From the NCBI GenBank assembly GCA_030411725.1, contig MU839836.1, positions 620,001 through 684,000 of the forward strand: 64,000 nucleotides of DNA, in the 5' to 3' direction. Shown piece by piece: positions 55,629-64,000 of the stretch; the first letter of the stretch is position 1, and each line of letters begins with the position of its first letter. Both the position numbers and the translations under genes were made by a program. The notes beneath the pieces were generated by a model. It saw nothing but the letters and a program-made list of their open reading frames with translations, made no database searches and was not told the DNA's origin. Source of the stretch: Echria macrotheca. Its lineage: Eukaryota > Ascomycota > Sordariomycetes > Sordariales > Schizotheciaceae.

Positions 55629-56253
55629 ATGTCGCTATCCATCGAAGCAGATTGCTCGTCTTCTTCGTCCTTGTCTTCATCTTCGTCTTCTTTATTATCG
55701 CCTTCAGACTCTTCTGGCTCGCCCAAATTCCCATCAAACCCGCGGCGGATTAGGCCTACCCTCCCGGCTAACCCAAGCGTGCGGAATCCAAAGCGGGACA
55801 TCATCACGACCAGCTCGCGGCACCTTTTCATCCCGCCCAAAAACGTCCACGTCAAGGCGGCCTGCGATGCATGTCGAAGGCGCAAAGTCAAGGTATGTCA
55901 TCTGAACCAAAAATTCGAGCAGTTCTCCAAGATACTAAGAATAAAATCAACAGTGCTCAGGTGGCAGACCAAGATGCATAGCCTGCGACCGGGCCGACTC
56001 GGAGTGCAAGTACATCTCGGCGCCGGCCGAGACGCACCTGCAGGCGCTCAAGCGCAAGTACGGCGAGCTCCAGGAGCGATAGGAGAACCGAACGTCCGAT
56101 GCCGAGGAGCTTTGTCATCTGCTGTGTACCATGCCCGAGGACCAGGCCATCAACGTGCTTCGTCGCCTGCGCAAGGGCGGCGATGTTGCCACGGTCGTGC
56201 GGGAGGTTAAGGGCGGGTGTTTGCTCTTGCAGCTGGCGCAAGATAAGCAATAG
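55629..56253 (+). pseudogene. Zn2Cys6 DNA-binding protein with premature TAG
   Basis: Exons 55629-55892 and 55954 onward join at a codon boundary across a 61-bp intron (gtatgt...caacag). The zinc cluster is complete across the junction: CDACRRRKVK-C-SGGRPR-C-IA-C-DRADSE-C, preceded by a Ser-rich N-terminus (poly-Ser at residues 10-25). After QALKRKYGELQER a TAG at 56080-56082 interrupts; the frame then goes on ENRTSDAEELCHLLCTMPED, AINVLRRLRKGGDVATVV and GGCLLLQL to a TAG at 56251. The continuation is the usual companion of this cluster in fungal proteins, so CAG-to-TAG by RIP is likely. If read as is, the product is 130 residues. Confidence 0.7.
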
Positions 56254-56353
56254 TAGGTTCCGTGTCCTTTTTACTCAGATGATATGGATATTAATAGTGG
56301 CTCGCTTGAATTAGAGGGGAAATGGGCTGACATTAAATCATTTTGAGAGTAAG

Positions 56354-57788
56354 TTGGGGCGTTACTATTTGGTCTTACGATTAAAAAGTGAAGGTTTGAT
56401 AGGTTTTACTGCGGCGGTATTGTGTTTTTCGGATCAAAGTGAGTTTCCTCCAGATTTCGTGGCTCAAATCATACGTGTTTCTCTAACAGATTGCTTCAGC
56501 CGATTTAAAATTTCAACTCGGTCCATCACTTGGTAAATCCAATGTTGAATTCCTATGGCTGGCGTGGTCGCGCCGAATTTCCCTCGATGGGACCGGCAGG
56601 CAGGTCATCTCTCGATTGCTCGTTGCCGACGGAGATCCTATGCCGACGCCCGCATTCGTGGTGTGGACACAGTGGTCTCCTCCCTTTGCGATACCAGCCG
56701 CCGGCATAGATGGAGAATGATATTCAGTTCAGTCCCAAAGTGTATTTCCTTGGTCCGAACCCTCCTATGACGAGGCTGTATCTTCCATGGATGGGTTGGT
56801 AGCCAAGTTGGCAGCCATGGCAGCCAAGCCCGCTACACGGCCTCGACTTCTTCTCAGGTCGCAATGCTACTGCGGACGCTGTGCTGAAGCTATCAGGACC
56901 CATCACTTCGATTTCTGGGACGACCTGCATATTTTGGATGGCAACTCTGCGAGAACAGGGTTATTGGAGGTCGAGTCTTCCATCATTCCTCTGAAATGCC
57001 CCGAAACTGGTCCGCCACCAAGGACCCACCGACCATTGCGAACGTTGTTTTCCCGTTTATTTGTCAAGAATATTAGGGTGGAAGTACAATGCTACCCTCC
57101 TTCCAGAAGGGATTGTCCCACTCAAACGGAGATGACAAAAAAATACACGGGCTACATTATTCGACAAGGTCTGGCCGTTGTGACTTCGCTAGTAGGGGCT
57201 ATGAAAGGCTACAAGGCAGTTCTCACCTCCAATGGTGCAAGGGCGGTGGGCACTATCGCTAGTATCCATATCTACGGATACACTACCGTGGAATTCAACG
57301 CTAAGGATCTCGAGGATGCGTTGCCTCCACGGATCGGCAGCCCGGGATTCCTGATGTTGGGAAACCAGGCCGAGGGAGATGGGTGGTGCCTTATGTGGCT
57401 TCCCGGTTCCCGTAATCTAGTTAAAGCCAATTTTGACTCCTCTAGACGTCGGCTGGCCAATGTCGTTGACTGGAACCTCCTTCCTTGGGAACCCACTATG
57501 TGGACGACCGCCACTCGCACAAGTATTACCGCAGTCACAATTGAAAATGTTACCATCCCTACGGCAGACATCAAAAGACATCTCGACCCCAAGTCACGGA
57601 TACCTCCCGTGCTTTTCGAAACTGTTTCGTCATCCGATACCGGTAATTTGATGGAATGGAAGGAAAAAGGGCGTTTTAGCGTTAACACCTATTTAAAGGT
57701 TAAAGCTGCCGCGGCCTACAAAACAGTAATATTATGGTTGCGGTCGATGGAAAACCGGTTCCGACTTCCCTCACTTTCGCGCAATTGA
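56354..57788 (+). pseudogene. orphan coding sequence with one in-frame TGA
   Basis: From 56787 (Met) to 57788 the frame is open for 333 residues. The same frame is open upstream to about 56495 except for a TGA near 56707 (IDGE-stop-YSVQSQ), possibly CGA changed by RIP. An intron (gtgagt...ctctaacag) joins this to RYYLVLRLKSEGLIGFTAAV in another frame, and ELEGKWADIKSF precedes after one more shift. Segments include CYCGRCAEAIRTHHFDFWDD, GFLMLGNQAEGDGWCLMWLP and VVDWNLLPWEPTMW. Trp- and Cys-containing, globular, no known motif. A working gene starting at 56787 cannot be excluded. Confidence 0.45.
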
Positions 57789-58385
57789 GGGAGATAGCCG
57801 CTAGTTTTCTGGGCCATAGAATTTGCCGACGATAACCCTTCGGCTTCAGTTACCGGAACTGATGTGTCTCCAATCCAGTGGGGTTGGGTCCTTGATGGAT
57901 TCTTCGGACTGTCCTTTGTACATGCGAAGGAGGCTCTTCAGCTCGGGCTTGAAGGTCTCAAAGAACGAAGCGGTTGCCAGATTCGCCGACCAAGGAGTGC
58001 TGAACAACGCGGAAGTATGCCGTCCAGATACGAGACTACCGGTCACGGGCAGCCAAAGTGAGCGAGACCGCGACGAGATATGTCGCTATGGTGAATTATC
58101 ACTTGTGTTCCAAAGGCCGAATCTTTACAGAGCATCGGCCACGGCGCAGAGAATAGCAGTAAGAGTTAGAAATGGATCGAGCCAAGAAGAGGGGAGGGCG
58201 GGTGTAAATCAGGTCGACACTCAAGCTGGTAGGAAAGAGAAGATGCAACGAAGCATACGACGCAGAACGGCATCAGTCAAGGCAACAGATGTGGCGTGGG
58301 AGCTGCGACTCAGATCCGCACTCCAGATATCAAGACTTCTGGCAATTCAACGTCATGTCTTCTGCTACATTGAAATATACCCGCT
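57789..58385. other. no confident gene
   Basis: A minus-strand frame at 57846-58046 (SFFETFKPELKSLLRMYKG; ESIKDPTPLDWRHI) looks like an exon but lacks recognisable neighbours. The long plus frame 57823-58446 is its shadow. Confidence 0.4.
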
Positions 58386-58592
58386 TCAAAATGAGAAGGC
58401 TTGGTTCTTGTTGGACCGCTTGATCATGTTCTCCCAAAGAGGGTAGGTCTTTGGTTTGCACTCTCCACAGAGCTCCTCCGCCCTACGAGCTTAGAAACAT
58501 CTCGGAAAACTGCTCCTTGGTCTTTCTTACCGATACTCATAGTGCGTCACATTCGGCTGGCATCTTTTGTGCGTTATTGTGTAGTAGTCGCC
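58386..58592 (-). pseudogene. 5'-truncated copy of the Cys-rich small gene
   Basis: Minus strand: DYYTITHKRCQPNVTHYEYR, a gtaaga intron with tctaag branch and cgtag acceptor, then AEELCGECKPKTYPLWENMI ending in TGA at 58388-58386. This matches exon 2 (second half), intron 2 and exon 3 of 44443-44759. The part encoding the first Cys/His cluster is absent; unrelated DNA abuts at about 58592. Confidence 0.8.
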
Positions 58593-59439
58593 GTATCAAA
58601 AGGGGTTGAAAGCTCGCGTTCGCGGTATATCACCGCCTATGAGGACGACCTGCCGGCACGCTCGTACTCGGGACGGATATTTCCTGTGCCACCGAGGGCG
58701 ACCGGGTTTCCTAGTCTCGATTGCCTTACTATGTGGCCCGATTCTTGTCACTTTGGCTAGCCAAGTTTCGGTCCAAGAGTCACTCAACGTCATCTGACTA
58801 CAGTACCACGGGGCCAATATCGACTATATTTGAGCCTTGTTTTGGAGTTTCAACTTCTTCAAGCCAAGTTCTCTGGCCAACCATCCCAGGCCCGAGTGCT
58901 TCGGGGCTAATCGCAACATCGAACAATCTTACGTTAGCCTCGCAGTCTCAAATGGCAGCTAATAACTCTCAACCTTACCAGTATACTTCTTTAACGCCCT
59001 ATCCCTCGATTCTAACGAGAGCTGGGCCTCAAAAAGAGACGGGACGAAACCCTAACTGGCGCTACTGTATGCTGTATGTACTGTATATATTATCAGCCAA
59101 ACAATTGAAATGCAAAAAAATCTATGCCGTTACGGCTGGAAATGCTAGTCCCTTGTGCCAAGTTTTGGTCCGGAAATGCTCGGCCACTCTCGACGCGCCC
59201 TCCGCCGTGCTTGCCTCCCTACGGACTTCGAGTGAGCTTTGCGGCTGGCCCCCAGCACCGACCCACCACAACAAGGACGTCATGAGCTGGAGAGCGCCAG
59301 ATCGAGGACCACGACGTCAGGAAGGACAGTTACTTCCAGCCACTATCTGTCTCCTTGGGGGATATACGATCCAAGTCCCCAGTTTTGTGATCTTGTACCA
59401 GGTAACGGTCCGTGGTGAGTAGAGGTTACGATTATGGGC
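58593..59439. other. repeat DNA, no supported gene
   Basis: Holds a family D piece near 58710-58765, an inverted family B-like piece near 59147-59175 and a segment near 59254-59300 resembling 5790-5840. The long frame 58721-59422 has no motif and switches composition several times. Confidence 0.45.
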
Positions 59440-62200
59440 TATTTTTGCCTAGCACATAGCAGAAAACGCTCATTATTGCTTATATACTGTACTGAACACG
59501 AGATTAACGAGCTAGCCCTCTGTTGCGACTCTATACACTTGCCGCCTATAGTTAACGCCTTTTGGCTCTTGTACTAAAACTTTGATTGATTAGACTGACG
59601 AGAACCGTGGTTGATTAAAGCTAGAAACCGGCTACCCCTGAGTGTCTAACGCGATTAAGATAGGTTTGGGCAGAATGAACCTCCCTCCCGTAGCTTTGCC
59701 TTGAACCCGTATCGGGGTACTTTACCCGTTTTGTTTGTACCCGCCGACAAGGCGCCCTGCGGTAGAGACCGAGAGGATTTGAAGCTGGTTCTGGCAATTA
59801 CCGTCGTCGGGTGTCGGCGTTGCGGTATTATGGAAGGTTAGGTTCGTAATGATCCTACTTAGTTTCACCATAGCGAGACTCGATAACGTCGTTAAGGAGG
59901 TCGTTAACTCTAAGTACTCCGTCTTCAACGCCCTGACAATGTTATGGCCTAGGTCGCGATGATATGGGCTAACTCTTGGATTTGGCTCCGGCCGTTGCGT
60001 TACGCGATGAATAACCGGAACGGGGATATGTGGCGTTGATTACCGGCGCCGCGGATAAGGGATCTATATTAATAGGCCGGGTACGGTAGGGATCGAGGCG
60101 GAGGGTGGCGTGGGGCAAAAAATGCGCTGCCGTTTACGCGGGTATATATAGATTTGCTTATAGCTCGCTAGCGTTTATTGCTGGGACGAATAGTTACGGA
60201 TTAAGTTAACTCGTTGTTGTCCTTACCCCTCCTAGTCCGTTGTGCGTGTGTAATGCCTTTTACGGCCTAGGCTATATCCTTAAGATGAACGCTCCTTCCC
60301 CGACCCCACACCATCTCTCCGCAGCGTGAGTCCGTTCTACTTGACTACTGTTAAGGATTTTGTGGATAGCGGGCAGCGTGCAAGAGAGGGCGGGTTTTGT
60401 TTTCTTCCGGCTTGTCCGATTGCTTATTGATAGCCGGAATATAATCGTATAAACGGAGAGCCCTCTAATGACGGCTACGATCGCCTTTAGTTTCTCTCGA
60501 TGAATTTACGGAAGGGAGATTAAACTCTTCCCTTCTAGAGGCTAGTATTGGCCTCCCACGTAGCGAACTGCGGGTTACGGGCGGAGCGCTGGTGGGATGA
60601 GATACGATAGGTACTAGGTATGCGAGGCGATGCTATAGATAACGTAGGATTTAACCCGATACGAACAGCTATATGCTTAAAGGGTAGCGAGGATAGTATT
60701 CGAAGTTGTAATACGGCCGTAGCAAAGAAAAAAAATTAAGTAAATTTAACTTTTCCCGGTTAAAAGAGTAAGATACGGAAAATACAGCGGTTATTATAGT
60801 TAAGTTATTAAATTAGTATTAGGGCTATAGATACCAGAAAATGTATATAGAATACAAAATGATAAAGATATCTCCCTGATCAGAGTTACTAGGTAAGGGT
60901 AATGGAGCCGAAGGCTTCCTTTAATGGAAAGGAGAGAACCTTTTTGTTCGCTGTCCTTTTGAAAAACTATCCCTTTGAGGGGGGGTTAAGACTAAATATA
61001 AATTAACACGCCTGAGCGCGTGTGTACGTACCCTACGCTTATACGTACGTACGATAGATTACAAAACACTAAAAGATTTTTTATCCCTAAATTATTGTTA
61101 AATTGGTATCGCCTATTATATTCTTTTATTTTAAGTATATACAACTGTTTGAGATGTAATTAGGGTACGCCCTGTTACGAAAACTTGGTATTGGTATTTT
61201 AGTACACTAAATAAATTCCTTACAGTTGGTTATTTTATAAGTTTTACATTAAACTACGTTTTATCCCTTCCTAAAGGTAATAAATAAAGTATTTCGTAGG
61301 TTCTGCTCGATATACTTTGCTGCTTTGATTTTAGCGAGAATATTCTCGTAAACTTTTAACATAACGTAAATACCATTTATCCACTCGTAGAGAAATAACG
61401 TAAAGGTAGTAGTATCTATAGATTAAATAGCGTTAATATACTAATGCCCCTAATATATGCTATATATACATTCTTATAGGAGTCATCTAGCCACTCTCTT
61501 AAGATATACTTGTACCTGGGGTTACCCTGCTCGTAATACTACTTAAAATAGATAAATACGGGCTTAGTAAAATCGTAGAAGTCGTACGCCTTTTCGACAT
61601 TACTATAGATACAATTAGCGCAACTAGTAAATTTGTCTCCGAGATTTACGATATAGGTTCCAAAAAACAGATCCTCGAGTTTTTAAGTAGCATACCTAGA
61701 GTAATATGTAAAATCGCGTAATTCTCCGGTTATAGCAGTCACTAGGGCGTTAATATATCGCCCGGGTAATAGTTCTCTCGGGGTATTTTATTAGGAATTT
61801 TCTTTATCGCAGTTGTCGAAGAATAAGTTACCGACCTTAATATTATTGTACCGGGCTTTAACGAGTATAGTAGTCTGATGGGGCTGAGAGGTAAGTTAGC
61901 GTACCGTTTCGTGAGGAGGATTATAAGATATACTAAAAGGTAGGCGGAGGTAAACTAGTAAAAGAGTTTTTAACTCTAGCCGTATAGTATTCCGCGGATG
62001 CTATTTTGTCTTAACGGGTTGGGCTTAGCCGTAATAAGGTCAGGCGCAGCGCTTTACAGGTTGGTAAACGTAGCCTTGGAATAACTGTTGAAAAGCGGTA
62101 TAGTAACGTTGAAAATCAGTATGGTAAAAATAGCTTGTAAGCTCGGGGTGCGTGGTTTAAAAACCCAGGCTTTTCGGAGGGGAAAAAAAGGTGACCGTTT
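59440..62200. other. AT-rich gene-free block with RIP-like composition
   Basis: No frame longer than about 70 codons in 2.8 kb. TA dinucleotides are very common while CA and TG are scarce, most clearly at 60700-61900, as expected after RIP. The GC-rich start (59440-60400) grades into the AT-rich core. A destroyed transposon is the likely origin but no family can be recognised. Confidence 0.6.
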
Positions 62201-62599
62201 TTAGTAGTCTTTTGTAACGTTAGCGCTAAATTTTAGGGGCCGTGGGGTCGAAACCAGTGGGGGCGTACTGTGTAAATTTCTTAGTGTACCTTGCCTCCCC
62301 AAAAAGAATTGAGGGGAAAATGAGGAGAAAAAGGAAAGAGGAAGTGTGTATCCGACGGTTCGAAGGGGAAAAGGAAGGCTTGGGAGAAAAGGAGCGAGAT
62401 GGTTGTTGTGGTTGGTTGTAAGGAAGAGAATTTGGTTGCGGAAGAAGTGGCGACAGCTAATTGGGGCGCGAGAATGGTGTCGTGTCACCCAGGTTGCCCC
62501 GGGTGTGTGCGAGTCGCCTCGGGTGTGTGCGAGTCGCCTCACCTTCCTCCTCCCCCTCCCCTATTCATACATCTCGGAATCTACCACGGTATTGGTCAA
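62201..62599. other. simple-sequence-rich stretch, no supported gene
   Basis: Purine-rich on the plus strand (gaggggaaaa, ggaaaaggaagg). A short direct repeat cgggtgtgtgcgagtcgcct occurs twice in tandem at about 62499-62538. Confidence 0.5.
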
Positions 62600-63016
62600 T
62601 TACGGGTCGATTGGTTCAGAGAGCGTGCCCGACGCCACAGTGTGTGAAGTGTTTGAACGGTGGATGCCCCCGGGTAGAATGAGTTCAAAGAGGAGCTGTT
62701 TGGTTGACTCCACCCCAATGCCTAAAAGCCGTGTGATCTCTTTTTTCCCGACTTCCTTTCGCTCTCGCTTTAGTTTGTTTAACACGTCTACTTGTTTCTG
62801 ATGCTTTTCCTGAGCTTTCCAGAGCTTCCCAGTCGCCTCTAGCAGTTGCTTTGCCAGCGTATCTGCATGTTGTTTTTTCTCGCCTTTCTCTTTTTCGCTC
62901 GCTTCGATTGCCCGTATCAGTTGCCTCTCAGTTTCATCATGTTCCTTGATTTTCGCCTTGGGGACTAGCTCTCGCGACTGGATCGCCTTCTGCAGGGTCT
63001 TCTCAAGACAGGGCAT
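62600..63016 (-). CDS. coiled-coil hypothetical protein, 138 residues
   Basis: ATG-started minus frame. It is almost entirely helical and charged for the first 100 residues (LEKTLQKAIQSRELV; ETERQLIRAIEASEKEKGE; HADTLAKQLLEATGKLW; KQVDVLNKLKRERKEVGKK), a convincing coiled coil, then a less ordered C-terminus. Such tails occur at the ends of fungal DDE transposases, but no catalytic domain is adjacent, so this may be a transposase tail or an independent protein. Confidence 0.5.
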   Translation of the reverse strand: MPCLEKTLQKAIQSRELVPKAKIKEHDETERQLIRAIEASEKEKGEKKQHADTLAKQLLEATGKLWKAQEKHQKQVDVLNKLKRERKEVGKKEITRLLGIGVESTKQLLFELILPGGIHRSNTSHTVASGTLSEPIDP

Positions 63017-64000
63017 TGCTGACGTGTCGGCGATCGCTGAGTTTGGGTGCGGAGAGTTCCAGCAACTGCAGCGCTGGGAGCGCGTTGCAGCGCTGAGCGC
63101 ATTACAGCAAGGACGCTAGGGTACGGTTTCGGCGTGTTCGTAGTGCAAGAAGCTGCACCAGATGGACGGGTGTTCGTGTTCTTGAAGTTGTCCCATTCAG
63201 GGGATCGGGGCAACGTCCGAGTCATCGAAAAGCCACACACTGAATGGGGTTGAGGCTGAAGAAGCACCCCGCGTCTGTTGTGGCGGCAGTGGGCCGATGA
63301 GCTTTTGCGGCTGGGGCCATTTCAGCCGCACCGTCTTTCCCTTGAAGGAAACAGTGGAACAGCAAGCCATTTTCCCCTCGACCATCAGCAATGGAGCAAA
63401 TGCCATCTGCTTGTTTGGACCGGGAAGGTGGGGCAGAGCTACGCAGCGATAGCCGCGGAACACCATCTGCCGCCGGGATTTGCACCCCGAACCGAAGGGA
63501 TACCCGCAACCGTCCGCAGAACGACCGGGATACCCTCTCCTCCGCAACCGTTTGCGACCATCCCCTTCTCGCGTGACCCCGATTTCGTCAACCGCAACGA
63601 CATAGTCAAGCGTATTGACCGGCGATATCCCGCGTGGCCTTGGAGGCGTGGGCAAATTCACTTGCAGACCCGACGCCCGCGTTTCGACAGCACTATCGGA
63701 CAAACCAGCGAACGTCCATACGCTTTCAATACAGTCGGCTCGACCCTTGTCGACACTTTGACAATGCGGCAGGGAGAGGAAAGCCACTAGCTGGGAAACG
63801 AACAAGGAGATGGTCATGATGTCGCGTAGCACGTCGGTGCTGGGGCAGCCGCAAAGCTCACTCGAAGTCCATAGCGACGCAGCCCCGGGAGGGCGTGTGA
63901 GAATGGCCTGGCTTCGTGGAACTAAAAGTTGCGGGGAGCGGAAGCACCGAGCGCACTGCTGAGATGGTAAGGGTGTAAAACGGCCGCGGCAGCTACACCA
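63017..64000. other. repeat-derived end of window
   Basis: A minus frame at 63197-63817 from an ATG begins with a signal-peptide-like TISLFVSQLVAFLSLPHCQS, but the DNA at 63650-63775 is related to the repeat at 21356-21460, so it is probably fortuitous. A short direct repeat gcagcgctgggagcgc/gcagcgctgagcgc lies near 63068-63100. Confidence 0.4.

Noticed and set aside
57823..58446. Plus-strand frame of 207 residues
   Set aside because: Overlaps a more protein-like minus-strand exon and runs into the antisense of the Cys-rich gene relic.
58721..59422. Frame of 233 residues at repeat families
   Set aside because: Composition changes several times and segments match dispersed repeats; no start context or motif.
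63197..63832. Secreted-protein candidate with signal-like N-terminus
   Set aside because: The DNA near 63650-63775 is related to a decayed repeat at 21356-21460, and the frame has no other support.
1..64000. Telomeric repeats, rRNA or convincing tRNA genes
   Set aside because: None seen: no TTAGGG arrays, no rRNA-like conserved blocks, and no complete cloverleaf recognised by eye.

Overview
The window is repeat-rich, accessory-type DNA from a filamentous ascomycete (Pezizomycotina, probably Sordariomycetes). This rests on short spliceosomal introns (about 40-90 bp, GTRNGY donors, CTAAC-like branch points), Zn2Cys6 regulators, a LaeA-like methyltransferase, a fungal rhodopsin-like membrane protein, and stop codons of the kind made by repeat-induced point mutation (RIP). 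All splice models and family calls were made by eye; no database was searched.

Layout. 1-6883: repeat-rich, with a palindrome-bearing tandem block at 2662-3030 and no confident gene. 6884-9371: a SET-domain histone methyltransferase followed by a C2H2 zinc-finger protein. 10503-12976: a divergent pair, a three-exon orphan on the minus strand and a frameshifted nuclease-like protein on the plus strand. 12977-28215: about 15 kb of degenerate dispersed repeats with two cytochrome P450 relics and one small two-exon gene (23982-24509). 28216-32744: several small orphan genes and tandem repeats. 32745-36289: a tail-to-tail pair whose stop codons touch, a small multi-exon gene facing a four-exon gene for a protein of about 900 residues. 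38448-49623: the gene-rich part, with a seven-helix membrane protein, a Zn2Cys6 regulator (5 exons), a 73-residue Cys-rich protein, a LaeA-like methyltransferase (5 exons) and an orphan of 364 residues. 50140-58592: a graveyard of relics, including two Zn2Cys6 regulators, transporter pieces, citrate synthase, Cys-rich gene copies and an orphan with one stop. 59440-62200: AT-rich, gene-free, RIP-like. 62600-64000: one coiled-coil ORF and more repeats.

Reading. Regulator, LaeA-like methyltransferase, transporter pieces and P450 pieces together look like the remains of a secondary-metabolism region, but no backbone synthase is visible. The same relics recur (transporter pieces three times, Cys-rich gene three times, P450 twice, tail of the membrane protein twice), so segmental duplication followed by RIP-like decay is the main process. 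The best candidates for something undescribed are the divergent pair at 10503-12976, the 900-residue orphan with its abutting partner and upstream hairpin, and the SET/C2H2 pair inside repeats.
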